Assembly: GCF_001904635.1 (NCBI RefSeq)
Contig: NZ_MRCB01000005.1
Coordinates: 62,001 to 126,000, forward strand
Source: Hydrococcus rivularis NIES-593
Lineage (GTDB): Bacteria; Cyanobacteriota; Cyanobacteriia; Cyanobacteriales; Microcystaceae
DNA: 64,000 bases
Direction of reading: 5' to 3'
Of the stretch, positions 9,645 to 19,037 are shown one piece after another. The position numbers and the translations under genes were made by a program. Below the pieces are notes generated by a model. The model was not told the DNA's origin, ran no database searches, and worked only from the letters and a program-made list of their open reading frames with translations. Within the stretch, counting starts at the first letter, position 1, and each line of letters opens with the position of its first letter.

Positions 9645-10997
9645 TTACCGCATGGTGACAAATTCTTCGGCGGCGGTGGGGTGAATGGCAACTGTAGCAT
9701 CGAAGTCAGATTTTTTCGCGCCCATTTTTACGGCGATCGCAACTCCCTGGATAATCTCGGCGGCATTGTCGCCAACCATATGTGCTCCCAAGACTCTATC
9801 TGTATTGCGATCGACCACCAATTTCATCATCGTTTTTTCATCTTTGCCAGTCAGGGTGTAATAAGTAGAACGAAACTTAGCGCGATAGATTTTAATGGCA
9901 TCATCGCCGTATTTTTCCCTAGCTTCTGCTTCGGTTAACCCTACGGTTGCTGCTTCTGGGGTGCTAAAGACTGCCGAGGGAATATTCTCATAACTCATCA
10001 CGCGAGATTTGCCGCCAAAGTGGGTATCGGCAAAGGCGCGACCTTCATTGATAGCAACGGGAGTCAGATTGATGCGATCGGTACAATCGCCTACAGCATA
10101 GATATGTTCGCAAGAAGTCTGACTGTATTGATTGACCGCGATCGCGCCGTTACTCACTTCTACGCCAGCATTTTCTAAACCCAGCTTTGCCAAATTGGGT
10201 TTGCGTCCCGTTGCCGCCAAACTCACGGCATCAGCGACGACAATTTCAGAGGCATTGTCGTTTTCTATGTGTATTTTCAATCCTTCGGAGGTCTTTTCTA
10301 TCGCCGTCGGCGTACTATTGGTCACGATGCGGATCCCATGCTTCTCCATCGCCTCCTGAACGCAAGACCGAAGATCTTCATCAAATCCCCGCAAAATCTT
10401 CTCTCGGCGAATAATCTGCGTCACCTCGGAACCTAACCCATTCATGATGCAAGCGAATTCTACGCCAATATAGCCACCGCCAATAATAACGATTCGTTTG
10501 GGTTGTTCTTTGAGGCGAAACATATCGTCCGAGACGATCGTATGTTCGCTCCCCGGAATATCGGGTCTGATGGGATGACCGCCGACGGCAATTAAGATCT
10601 TATCTGCCGTTACCTTAGTATCTCCAATTTCGAGCGTGTGAGGGTCGAGAAAGCGAGCATATCCTCTAAACAGTTTCACCTTGGCATTGTCTAGCATTCT
10701 TTGATAAACCCCGTTGAGGCGGTCTAATTCCTGGTTGACGGCGGCTATCATCTTTGTCCAGTCGAGGGTACTATGCACCGGACTCCACCCATATCCCTGT
10801 GCATCTTGGAAATAATCGGGGAAATGGGATGCGTATACCATTAGCTTTTTGGGGATGCAACCTCGATTGACGCACGTTCCTCCCAAGCGATCGAATTCTG
10901 CAATACCAACTTTGGCACCGTATTCTGCGGCGCGTCTGGCAGCAGCAATTCCTCCAGAACCGCCGCCGATCGCCAATAGATCGAAATCATAACTCAT
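9645..10997 (-). CDS. gor: Glutathione-disulfide reductase
   Basis: FAD- and NAD(P)H-dependent enzyme that regenerates reduced glutathione. The FAD dinucleotide motif (LLAIGGGSGGIAAARRAAEY) is followed by the redox-active disulfide in GGTCVNRGCIPKKLMVY, a second Rossmann motif (IVIIGGGYIGVEFACIM), the FAD-binding AVGDCTDRINLTPVAI and the dimer-interface catalytic HPTAAEEFVTMR at the extreme C-terminus. All catalytic residues are present. The length of 450 aa is normal for bacterial Gor. It is a leftward single gene with palindromic repeats beyond its stop. Confidence 0.96.
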   Translation of the reverse strand: MSYDFDLLAIGGGSGGIAAARRAAEYGAKVGIAEFDRLGGTCVNRGCIPKKLMVYASHFPDYFQDAQGYGWSPVHSTLDWTKMIAAVNQELDRLNGVYQRMLDNAKVKLFRGYARFLDPHTLEIGDTKVTADKILIAVGGHPIRPDIPGSEHTIVSDDMFRLKEQPKRIVIIGGGYIGVEFACIMNGLGSEVTQIIRREKILRGFDEDLRSCVQEAMEKHGIRIVTNSTPTAIEKTSEGLKIHIENDNASEIVVADAVSLAATGRKPNLAKLGLENAGVEVSNGAIAVNQYSQTSCEHIYAVGDCTDRINLTPVAINEGRAFADTHFGGKSRVMSYENIPSAVFSTPEAATVGLTEAEAREKYGDDAIKIYRAKFRSTYYTLTGKDEKTMMKLVVDRNTDRVLGAHMVGDNAAEIIQGVAIAVKMGAKKSDFDATVAIHPTAAEEFVTMR

Positions 10998-11203
10998 AAT
11001 TCAATCGACTCCCTCGCTCGGTCTTTTCTAGTCTACTTTGTTAGTCTCTATTCTCTACCAGACAAAATTCTCGAACTTGAATATTGAGTAAATCAAATAA
11101 GTGATTTACATTCAAGGTATTTGCTGATAAACAAATAGCAAAAATACTGCAAAATTTAAATTAAACATATTTTGGCTTCTCCCCCCGCTTTGTTTCTCAA
11201 GCT

Positions 11204-13495
11204 ATGGTTAATAGATCGCTACGACAGCTACCGTTTTTTCAGCAAATCCGGCAGCGACTGGAAGACATGCCGCCACCCAAGACAGAAGAATCGATTCTAC
11301 TGCGGGTTTTGGTACAAGCTTTAGTCATTGTTGGAATTATTGCTACCGACATAGCTGCTGAAACTCAAATGAGTTGGTGGGCAGTACCTTTGAGTATTGT
11401 AGGGGCAACCTGGAGTTGGTATCGACGACGGAAGCGCAATATTACCGCTAAATTTTTAATTGCCATCGGAATGATGGTGGTGTTAGTCGTTTTTTTGGGA
11501 AATTTGGTCGTCAATTTAAGCGACAGTCGCATCTCCCTGGCTGAATTACTCGTTCAACTCCAAGTTTTGCACAGCTTCGATCTGCCTCGGCGCAAGGACT
11601 TGGGCTATTCGATGGTCATCGGCTTAATTTTGTTAGGGGTAGCAGGAACGGTATCTCAAACCTTGGCGTTTGCCCCTTGGCTAATCGTTTTTCTGGCGAT
11701 CGCGCTTCCTACTCTAATCCTAGACTATCGCTCCCGTCTCGGTCTTGAGAAGATTAAGCTTACTTTACCTGCGTCCTCTTCTTTCTCTCCCCTTTCTCCT
11801 CAACGCCTTCTCCTTTTTCTAGTCGTCATTATCGCGGTAGGGCTAACGATCTTTGCCCTTATGCCTCGCTTTCCAGGCTATCAGCTACAAACCTTTCCCG
11901 TCAGCAGTCCGGTAGATATGCAAGATCGAAGTTTTGATGGCGAAAACCGCGATATTGTCAATCCCGGTTACGTGCGAGAAGGGAAAGCGAGAGAAACTGG
12001 CGCAGGAGGAGGCACAACCCAACAACAAGGCGCAGGTGAAATCGATCGCAAGTATTATTATGGCTTCAACAGCCAAATGAACCAAAATCTGCGCGGAGAA
12101 ATGGAATCCGAAATTGTCATGCGAGTTCGTTCCCAAGCGCCCGGATTTTGGCGGGTTATGTCCTTCGATCGCTATACGGGACAGGGATGGGAAATCTCCC
12201 GCAAAGACCAACTCCAAGACATTCAGCGTTCTCGCTGGTCCTATCGGTTTTTGATTTCGCCCCCGCTAACTCGCGGCAGGACAAAACAGGTGATTCAGAG
12301 TTACACGGTGGTTTCAGAATTGCCCAATATCATTCCCGCGCTATCGTATCCAAAATACGTTTTCTTCCCAACAAAAGAGATTGCCATCGATCCTGAAGGA
12401 AGCTTGCGATCGCCAGCTGGATTGATGGAAGGAGCAACCTATACCGTAATCTCTCAAGTGCCCTACCGCGATCGTACTCTTTTGGGTCGTGCTTCAGAAA
12501 ACTATCCCAAAAAGATTCAGGATTCCTATCTGCAAATTCCGCCCGAAATTAAAGACAAAATACGACAAAAAGCCGAAGAACTCCTGGCGAAATCGCCTAA
12601 CTCCCTGACTTCTGCCTACGAAAAATCTCTCTTTTTGGCGCAAGCACTCAAGCAAAACTATCAAATTCAACCAGAACTACCATTTTTGGCAGAAAAAGAA
12701 GATTTAGTTACAGCCTTTCTTTTTCGCTACCAAGGCGGCTATCCCGACCACTTTTCTACGGTTTTGACGGTAATGCTGCGTTCTCTGGGCATTCCGGCAA
12801 GATTAGCGGTAGGGTTTGCGCCCGGACAGTTCAATCCGTTTACAGGATACTATATCGTTCGCAATACCGATGCCTATGCCCTAACGGAAGTTTATTTTCC
12901 CAATCACGGCTGGTTCGCCTTCGATCCGATTCCGGGGCACGAATTGATTCCCCCATCCTTTGAAGAAGACCAAACCTTCAGCGTTCTCAAACAGTTGTGG
13001 AACTGGGTAGCCAGTTGGTTGCCGTCTCCAATCGTCAGTTTTATGAGCATTTTGTGGGGCGAAATTCTTGGGGGATTCTTGAGAATTCTGGGCGGGTTGT
13101 GGCGCTTCATTTCTGGCAGTCTCATCGGCGTGCTGGTGGGTATTATTGCGGCGATCGCGTTAGGATTTTTTGGATGGCTAGGCTTCAACCAAGTGAGGCG
13201 TTGGAGGTATCGTCGTCGTCTGGCCAAGTTACCGCCAATGGAGAGGCTGTATCGGCAGATGCTGGAGGAGTTAAAGGCGAAAGGCTATCCCAAGCATCCC
13301 GCCCAAACTCCCTTAGAATACGCCCGCGCGATCGAGCAGAACTACTCTTCTGCTGCAGCTGAAATTATTGAGGAAATCTCTCAGGCATACGTGCGCTGGC
13401 GCTATGGCGAACAAGGACAAAATCTCGTTTACCTTCGCCAGCAACTCAACGTATTGATTCGGAGTTTGAGGAGAGTTACTTCAGTTGATATTTAA
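11204..13495 (+). CDS. TgpA-family membrane protein with degenerate transglutaminase-like domain
   Basis: Protein of 763 aa with the TgpA/DUF3488 layout: five or six N-terminal membrane helices (about residues 30-230), an extracytoplasmic region holding a transglutaminase-like core (about 480-600), one or two C-terminal helices (about 625-665) and a cytoplasmic DUF4129-like tail (PMERLYRQMLEEL). In active family members the core reads GxCEHFA..GIPARxVxGY..DAHAWxE..FDP. Here the Cys position is GYPDHFS and the His position is DAYALTE; only the final Asp (FDPIPG) remains. The fold is therefore likely kept, but cysteine chemistry is not expected. A role in envelope or peptidoglycan handling is inferred from the family. 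Confidence 0.85.
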   Translation: MVNRSLRQLPFFQQIRQRLEDMPPPKTEESILLRVLVQALVIVGIIATDIAAETQMSWWAVPLSIVGATWSWYRRRKRNITAKFLIAIGMMVVLVVFLGNLVVNLSDSRISLAELLVQLQVLHSFDLPRRKDLGYSMVIGLILLGVAGTVSQTLAFAPWLIVFLAIALPTLILDYRSRLGLEKIKLTLPASSSFSPLSPQRLLLFLVVIIAVGLTIFALMPRFPGYQLQTFPVSSPVDMQDRSFDGENRDIVNPGYVREGKARETGAGGGTTQQQGAGEIDRKYYYGFNSQMNQNLRGEMESEIVMRVRSQAPGFWRVMSFDRYTGQGWEISRKDQLQDIQRSRWSYRFLISPPLTRGRTKQVIQSYTVVSELPNIIPALSYPKYVFFPTKEIAIDPEGSLRSPAGLMEGATYTVISQVPYRDRTLLGRASENYPKKIQDSYLQIPPEIKDKIRQKAEELLAKSPNSLTSAYEKSLFLAQALKQNYQIQPELPFLAEKEDLVTAFLFRYQGGYPDHFSTVLTVMLRSLGIPARLAVGFAPGQFNPFTGYYIVRNTDAYALTEVYFPNHGWFAFDPIPGHELIPPSFEEDQTFSVLKQLWNWVASWLPSPIVSFMSILWGEILGGFLRILGGLWRFISGSLIGVLVGIIAAIALGFFGWLGFNQVRRWRYRRRLAKLPPMERLYRQMLEELKAKGYPKHPAQTPLEYARAIEQNYSSAAAEIIEEISQAYVRWRYGEQGQNLVYLRQQLNVLIRSLRRVTSVDI

Positions 13496-13619
13496 GTATG
13501 TATTAAGTATTTTGATGAAAATGCTCTTGTTGACAAATAACCTTCTTCTGTTTTTTCCTGCGCTAAAGCTATGTAAATTCTGCAACAATTGAACAGGGAG
13601 TCCTTTAGGAGAAGCGACG

Positions 13620-14336
13620 ATGACTGTAGCAAGTTCGGAAATTGATATCGCCAACTATATCGACCATGCATTGCTCAATCCTACAGCTACCCCCGAACAA
13701 GTAGAACAGTGTTGTGCCGAGGCGGATCGCTTTCATTTTCCGGCAGTGTGCGTGTATCCGACTGCTGTGAGACAAGCAGCCGAACTGCTGCATGGAAAAC
13801 GAACGCAAATCTGCACCGTCATTGGGTTTCCTACCGGGGCGACCACCTCAGCCGTTAAACTTTACGAAGCGCAAGAAGCTGTCGAAAATGGCGCAACCGA
13901 ACTCGATGTCGTTATTAATTTAGGCTGGTTAAAAGCGGGGCGATCGGAGGAAATCTATCGTGAAATCGCTTCTATCTGCGAGGAAACTGGAAAAACGGTT
14001 AAAGCTATTTTAGAAACTGCGCTCCTTACCGAGACAGAAAAACGGCTAGCTGCTGAAATTTGTATGGATGCTGGAGTAGGATATCTAAAGACGAATACGG
14101 GTTGGTTTGGTGGGGCTACCGTTGCTGACGTTCGTTTCCTCCATAATATTACTAAAGGACAGATAGGAATCAAAGCTTCTGGGGGGATTCGCACTCTCGA
14201 ACAAGCTTTAGAATTAATATCTGCTGGGGCGACTCGGCTGGGAACTTCTCGCGGAGTCGATCTCGTTCGACAGCAAGAAGAAGGAGGCGTTTTAAGAACG
14301 GAGAGCAGAGGACGGAGGACCCAGGAGAGGGAGTAG
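13620..14336 (+). CDS. deoC: Deoxyribose-phosphate aldolase
   Basis: Class I aldolase that interconverts 2-deoxyribose-5-phosphate with glyceraldehyde-3-phosphate and acetaldehyde in deoxynucleoside breakdown. The TIM-barrel motifs are intact: [13 protein letters not shown] near the N-terminus, [28 protein letters not shown] and the Schiff-base lysine in GYLKTNTGW, then [14 protein letters not shown] stands 8 nt before the ATG. The barrel ends near residue 220 (GTSRGVDLV); the last roughly 15 residues (Gly/Arg/Glu-rich) are translated from purine-rich low-complexity DNA and look acquired. Confidence 0.95.
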   Translation: MTVASSEIDIANYIDHALLNPTATPEQVEQCCAEADRFHFPAVCVYPTAVRQAAELLHGKRTQICTVIGFPTGATTSAVKLYEAQEAVENGATELDVVINLGWLKAGRSEEIYREIASICEETGKTVKAILETALLTETEKRLAAEICMDAGVGYLKTNTGWFGGATVADVRFLHNITKGQIGIKASGGIRTLEQALELISAGATRLGTSRGVDLVRQQEEGGVLRTESRGRRTQERE

Positions 14337-14345
14337 AGGGAGACA

Positions 14346-14375
14346 GGGGGTGTGGGGAGTGTGGGGAGAGTTGGG
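14346..14375 (+). repeat. G-rich low-complexity tract, possible G-quadruplex
   Basis: Runs of 5, 4, 4 and 3 Gs are separated by loops of 3-6 nt on the + strand, which satisfies the usual four-run G4 pattern. It lies in the gap between deoC and recO and continues the purine-rich repeat that forms the deoC 3' end. No regulatory role can be read from sequence alone. Confidence 0.5.
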
Positions 14376-14570
14376 AGTGTGGAGAGACAATTAACGACTA
14401 ACCACCTAACTACTAACTAATCCCCAATCCAAAATCTGCGTCTGAGCAGTCGCCGCACGCCGCTGGAATTGACGAAGGACTTTTCAGCAGGCTGCGTCGT
14501 CTACGGCGGAGTACCTTGCACTTCCAGCACAACGGCGACCAAAATCGAAAATCTTTTTATCCAACGGTCG

Positions 14571-15428
14571 ATGACTCGAACTTATCAAGCCACCGGAATT
14601 ATTCTTAAAGGAATGCCGCTAGGGGAAACCGATCGCCTCTTGACGATTCTTTCGCCAGAATTCGGCTTGATACGGGCTGTTGCGCCGGGGGCAAGAAAGC
14701 ATAAATCGAAGCTGCGGGGCAGAAGCGAGTTGTTTGTCGTCAATCAATTATTAATTGCCAAAGGGCGATCGCTCGATAAAATTACTCAAGCAGAAACCCT
14801 AGAATCCTATCCGCGCTTGAGTCGCGATCTGGGCAAACTCACTGCCAGTCAGTACTTAGCCGAATTAGTACTCTGTCTTGCCCTCAGCGAGCAACCCCAA
14901 GCAGAACTCTACGAATTGCTCAACGAACATTTGCGCCGCATCGAACAATTTGCCAATTCTAGCAACCTCGTCGCTTATCTAGCTCAAGCCGTTTTTCACT
15001 TGCTGGCGATCGCGGGAATTGCCCCGGAAGTCCATCGCTGCTGTCTGACCCAAAAATCTCTGACTCCTCAGTTTAGCGACCCGCGTTGGCGAGTAGGATT
15101 TAGTTTTGAAAGCGGCGGACTGGTTAATTTATCCGTTCGGGGAGCGATCGCTCGAACTGCAACTCAAACTCTAACCGATGCCTCTGAGGCTTTTCTGCCC
15201 AAGGTCAATGCGAAGCTGGGCGCCTTAGAACTAAGTATACTGCAACATTTGGGAGTTAAATCCTTGCCAGATCCGTCTCAAATTCTGGCGGCAGAATCTC
15301 TGAAGCTACCGCTAGATGTAGCTTGGGTGAAGGTAGAGCACCTTTTAAGGGATTACGCTCAGTATCATTTTGGTCGTTCTTTTCGCTCTGCGAGCCTAGT
15401 CGATGCTTTATCTCCCTTAGAATTTTAA
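14571..15428 (+). CDS. recO: DNA repair protein RecO
   Basis: RecO helps load RecA on gapped DNA in the RecF pathway. It is 285 aa from the ATG at 14571, which gives the standard N-terminus [19 protein letters not shown], an OB-fold (about residues 1-80) followed by the helical RecO_C domain. Reading on to 14469 would add 34 residues from low-complexity upstream DNA and is rejected. Only one to three Cys residues lie in the zinc-finger region ([10 protein letters not shown]), so the zinc site appears reduced, as in several cyanobacterial RecO proteins. It lies 41 bp upstream of an MFS gene. Confidence 0.93.
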   Translation: MTRTYQATGIILKGMPLGETDRLLTILSPEFGLIRAVAPGARKHKSKLRGRSELFVVNQLLIAKGRSLDKITQAETLESYPRLSRDLGKLTASQYLAELVLCLALSEQPQAELYELLNEHLRRIEQFANSSNLVAYLAQAVFHLLAIAGIAPEVHRCCLTQKSLTPQFSDPRWRVGFSFESGGLVNLSVRGAIARTATQTLTDASEAFLPKVNAKLGALELSILQHLGVKSLPDPSQILAAESLKLPLDVAWVKVEHLLRDYAQYHFGRSFRSASLVDALSPLEF

Positions 15429-15469
15429 CTATTCGCTTAAAATCTCTTTAGTAAAGATCTTTATCGAGA

Positions 15470-16888
15470 ATGCAAGTCTCCGAATCGAACCAGAACGAAA
15501 CTCCCTCTGACAACCCTCGCCCGTCGTCTATATCTATGGATCGCCGACCACTCTATTCATCGCGTCAACCTTCCAGTCAGGGGTTTGCCCCCGTGCTGAG
15601 AAATCCCCGCTTTTTGACTCTCTGGGGAGGTCAAATCTTTTCTCAGCTTGCCGATAAGTTTTATCTGGTGTTGATGATTGCCTTCATTGACAGTCACTTT
15701 AAAGCAGTCGGTCAACCAATTAGCGGTTGGGTATCGGCAATTATGATCGCCAATACTATTCCTGCCGTGTTGTTTGGTTCTCTAGCGGGGGTTTATGTAG
15801 ATAGATGGTTTAAAAAAGGAGTCCTGGTCGTTTCTAATCTGATACGCGGTTTTCTGGTCTTAATCGTGCCGACTCTATTGTGGTTTTCTCAGGACATAAA
15901 AACCTGGATGGATTTGCCAGTCGGATTTTTAATTTTGTTGGTCGTTACTTTCTTGGTTTCTACCTTAACTCAGTTTTTTGCGCCAGCAGAACAGGCTACC
16001 CTAGCATTAGTTGTCAGAAATCGCCACCTATTGGCGGCAAATTCCCTCAATACCACGACGACAATGGCAGTCTTGATCGTGGGGTTTGCGATCGGAGAGC
16101 CTTTGTTAGCGATCGCCGATCGCCTTTTGGGAACGTCGGCGGCATCCTGGAATTTTGGTAAAGTTTTGGTCGTAGGCGGCGCATATATCATTGCCGGATT
16201 AATCTTACTCTTTTTGAGAACTGGAGAAAAATCGGAACATTTCCGCCCGGAACCCCCCCACATTTTTGACGACATTTTAGATGGCGTGCGCTACCTACAA
16301 GAAAATCATCGCGTTCGCAATGCTTTAATTCAGTTGGTCATTCTCTTTTCCGTGTTTGCTGCTTTGTCCGTTTTGGCAGTGCGGATGGCAGAAATCATTC
16401 CGGCAATGAAAGCCGACCAATTCGGTTTCTTACTGGCGGCTGGCGGCGTCGGACTGGCAATCAATGCCGCTATCTTGGCTTATTGGGGTCAACGATTTGC
16501 CAACGCTCAATTGAGCCTTTGGGGGTCGATGGGAATGGCTGCCTCTTTGATCGGTTTGTCCGTCGCAACGAAAAGCCTTTGGCTAGCGCTAGCGATGACA
16601 ACTTTGTTGGGAGCTTTTGCCGCTTTGGTGGGAGTGCCGATGCAAACGACACTGTTGGCAGAAACGCCTCCCGATATGCGAGGCAAGGTTTTTGGCTTAG
16701 AAAACAATGCGGTCAATATTGCTCTATCATTACCGTTGGCTGTGGCAGGGGTCGCAGAGACGTTTTTGGGTTTGCAACCCGTTCTCTTGGCTTTAGCAGC
16801 CCTGACTGGGGCTGGAGGAATCTTAAGTTGGTATGTTGCTCGTCTGGAATCTGTAAAGTCATCTAAAGTTGACAGATGGGGAGGTTAG
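15470..16888 (+). CDS. Major facilitator superfamily transporter
   Basis: Protein of 472 aa with a hydrophilic N-terminus of about 40 residues and then about 12 membrane helices. FAPVLRNPRFLTLWGGQIFS marks the first helix, and the MFS loop motif is visible as GSLAGVYVDRWFKKGVLV between helices 2 and 3. The C-terminal half has the GLENNAVNIALSLPLAVAG region. It resembles the DHA3/NreB-like exporters common in cyanobacteria. Substrate cannot be predicted. It is closely spaced between recO (41 bp) and the glycosyltransferase gene (60 bp) on the same strand, so a shared transcript is likely. Confidence 0.88.
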   Translation: MQVSESNQNETPSDNPRPSSISMDRRPLYSSRQPSSQGFAPVLRNPRFLTLWGGQIFSQLADKFYLVLMIAFIDSHFKAVGQPISGWVSAIMIANTIPAVLFGSLAGVYVDRWFKKGVLVVSNLIRGFLVLIVPTLLWFSQDIKTWMDLPVGFLILLVVTFLVSTLTQFFAPAEQATLALVVRNRHLLAANSLNTTTTMAVLIVGFAIGEPLLAIADRLLGTSAASWNFGKVLVVGGAYIIAGLILLFLRTGEKSEHFRPEPPHIFDDILDGVRYLQENHRVRNALIQLVILFSVFAALSVLAVRMAEIIPAMKADQFGFLLAAGGVGLAINAAILAYWGQRFANAQLSLWGSMGMAASLIGLSVATKSLWLALAMTTLLGAFAALVGVPMQTTLLAETPPDMRGKVFGLENNAVNIALSLPLAVAGVAETFLGLQPVLLALAALTGAGGILSWYVARLESVKSSKVDRWGG

Positions 16889-16948
16889 TTGTCAGATATT
16901 CTTAATCTTCGTTAAGGTATCTAATTTCTTCCTAAGATCGTCAACTGA

Positions 16949-18106
16949 ATGCATATTGCTTGGCTGGGAAAAAAATCTCCCTTTTGCGGAAACGTTACCT
17001 ATGGTAGAGAAGTTACCAATGCTCTGCTCGATCGCGGCTATCAAGTCAGTTTTCTTCATTTTGCTCAAGAAGAATCGGAATCTAGCGACCAAGGCTGGCC
17101 CGCTTGCCCCGAAGTCGTTCTTCCCTTTTTCTACAAGTCTCAGGTTTATACGATTCCGACTCCAAAATCGAGTAAAGTTTTAACGCAAGCGCTTGCGAAA
17201 CTCAAACCCGACATAGTACACGCTTCTCTAACGCTTTCTCCTTTGGATTTTCGGCTGCCAGAAATTTGCGAAGAACTGAATTTACCTCTGATTGCGACTT
17301 TTCATCCTCCCTTTGATAGCAAGCTTCGCAACCTCAAATCTAGTACTCAGTTTTTGACCTATCAGCTTTATGCGCCTTTTCTTGCCAACTATGACAAAAC
17401 GATAGTTTTTTCGCGCCTGCAACAACATTTACTCGTTAAATTAGGCGTGCCACGGGCAAAGCTGGCAGTGATTCCCAACGGCGTTGACGTACAGAAATAC
17501 TCTCCGGGAGTCTCCGATCTCAAGTCTCGCTTCGATGCCGAACGCCTATTTGTTTATTTGGGTCGTATTTCTACAGAAAAGAACGTAGAAGCCCTCTTAA
17601 AGGCTTGGAAGCACTCGAATATGAATCGAGATAGCAAATTACTTATCGTTGGGGATGGACCGCTTACAGCCGCTTTAAGACCCTTCTACAATGAAGAATG
17701 CGGTATCATCTGGCTTGGATTCGTCGCTGAGGAATATCGACGCATCGAAATTTTGCGGGCGGCAGACGTATTTATCCTTCCCTCACTGGTGGAGGGATTG
17801 TCTCTCTCTCTGTTGGAGGCGATGGCTTGTGGAATCGCTTGTATTGCTACTGATGCCGGTGCGGATGGGGAAGTCTTAGAAGATGGTGCAGGGGTCATTA
17901 TCAAGACTCAGGGGGTCACGACTCAATTAAAAACCCTGCTTCCACTCTTTCAAGATCATCCAGAAATTACTAAGCTGTTGGGGAAAAAGGCCAGAGAGCG
18001 AGTGTTGGAACGCTATACTCTTTGTCACAATATCACCAAGCTGGAAAAACTTTATGCTGATGTACTCGACGATAGACAATCTCGTTTACTCGACAAGTTA
18101 ACTTAA
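16949..18106 (+). CDS. Family 4 glycosyltransferase
   Basis: GT-B fold glycosyltransferase of 385 aa. The N-terminal acceptor domain (MHIAWLGKKSPFCGNVTYGR) carries the glycine-rich start typical of GT4. The C-terminal nucleotide-sugar domain has the conserved VFILPSLVEGLSLSLLEAMA, with the E-x7-E motif, and VYLGRISTEKNVEALL. Such enzymes transfer sugars to lipids, polysaccharides or small molecules; donor and acceptor are not predictable. There is no signal peptide, so it acts in the cytoplasm or at the inner membrane face. It is the last gene of the rightward run and is followed by a hairpin. Confidence 0.9.
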   Translation: MHIAWLGKKSPFCGNVTYGREVTNALLDRGYQVSFLHFAQEESESSDQGWPACPEVVLPFFYKSQVYTIPTPKSSKVLTQALAKLKPDIVHASLTLSPLDFRLPEICEELNLPLIATFHPPFDSKLRNLKSSTQFLTYQLYAPFLANYDKTIVFSRLQQHLLVKLGVPRAKLAVIPNGVDVQKYSPGVSDLKSRFDAERLFVYLGRISTEKNVEALLKAWKHSNMNRDSKLLIVGDGPLTAALRPFYNEECGIIWLGFVAEEYRRIEILRAADVFILPSLVEGLSLSLLEAMACGIACIATDAGADGEVLEDGAGVIIKTQGVTTQLKTLLPLFQDHPEITKLLGKKARERVLERYTLCHNITKLEKLYADVLDDRQSRLLDKLT

Positions 18107-18123
18107 TTTGTTTGATAGCAAAT

Positions 18124-18152
18124 AAGGACACGGGAGTTGATGTCGTGTCCTT
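18124..18152 (+). terminator. Hairpin after the glycosyltransferase gene
   Basis: AAGGACACG and CGTGTCCTT form a perfect 9-bp stem around an 11-nt loop, 18 bp after the stop codon. The downstream tract is only moderately T-rich (GCCGCTTTTGCTTG). It is a plausible terminator for the recO-MFS-GT run. Confidence 0.6.
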
Positions 18153-18307
18153 GCCGCTTTTGCTTGCCCTACTCAAAAGCCTTTTTGACTTGCTAAAGCT
18201 GCGTTTGAGGAAAAATAAAAAAGAACTATCGCTTCGTTTGTAGCGCTGCGTTGTCTTTCGTCTTGTCTTGGAAACTGGCGAGATCGCCGCTATTTTTGCT
18301 TGAAATT

Positions 18308-18532
18308 CTAATTAATCGATTTTTCGGTTGACCAGTTGTTGATTCTGTCGAGCGCTAGAGGAATGGCAACAATTGCTAGCTTAAGCGCCCAGGGAGCAAG
18401 CAAGAGCGTTAAAAAGGAGAAGATTACGGCCGTAAACCCCATGGCTGCCTTAACAACCTCCTCTCTAGTGTTGAAACTCACAAAAGCTGCAACCGATGCG
18501 ATAGCTAGAGTAATTAGTGAAAGCACAAGCAT
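18308..18532 (-). CDS. Small two-helix membrane protein
   Basis: Protein of 74 aa with two hydrophobic helices (about residues 1-20 and 30-62) separated by a short charged turn (NTREEVVKAAM) and a polar C-terminus (DRINNWSTEKSIN). The sequence is well formed and resembles small conserved cyanobacterial membrane proteins of unknown function. It is a lone gene on the minus strand between two rightward units. Confidence 0.6.
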   Translation of the reverse strand: MLVLSLITLAIASVAAFVSFNTREEVVKAAMGFTAVIFSFLTLLLAPWALKLAIVAIPLALDRINNWSTEKSIN

Positions 18533-19037
18533 TGCAGTGTTCCTTTTGACGCATATATCAAGTGCGTTTCTTCGCTTTAAATATCGCTCGTTCTATCTCG
18601 CGTTTCGATGCTTGCCGATAGCTATAGCGATATTTTTTAAAGCCCATTTAGTAAATATATATAATTTTTTACCCAAGTGTCAATCCTTAGTCAACAAGTT
18701 TTGACTAATACAATTTTTAGTGAAATTTCCCTTGACATAAAGCTTTTTTGTGATAGATACCAAAAGCGATAGATCGGTAACAAAATTCTCGAAATGCGCT
18801 TTTAACCCAGATAGCCACTGGCAGGCGATCGCAATAGTCGAGCCAAAAAATCAAAAAGAAGTTAGGTAGGTTATAGAAAAAGTAGGCTGAAACAGTGTAT
18901 GATTTGATGCTACAAATTAGCCATAAAAAAATCAAGTTTACCTATCACTCTCTTAAGATGTAAAAATTTAGCATAGTCTGAATCCATCGCATCGCGAATG
19001 TATACCCAAGCACAAGTGGGCGTGAGGAGATAACTGA
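18533..19037. other. Gene-free AT-rich stretch
   Basis: About 500 bp upstream of the squalene/phytoene-synthase relative. A 72-codon leftward frame (18717-18935) is rich in Phe, Tyr and Ile and has no family resemblance, so it is not called. AT-rich runs near 18650-18670 may hold promoters for the divergent neighbours, but no box is clear. Confidence 0.45.

Noticed and set aside
18717-18935. 72-codon leftward frame rich in Phe/Tyr/Ile
   Set aside because: Composition follows the local AT-rich DNA; no conserved pattern or ribosome site.
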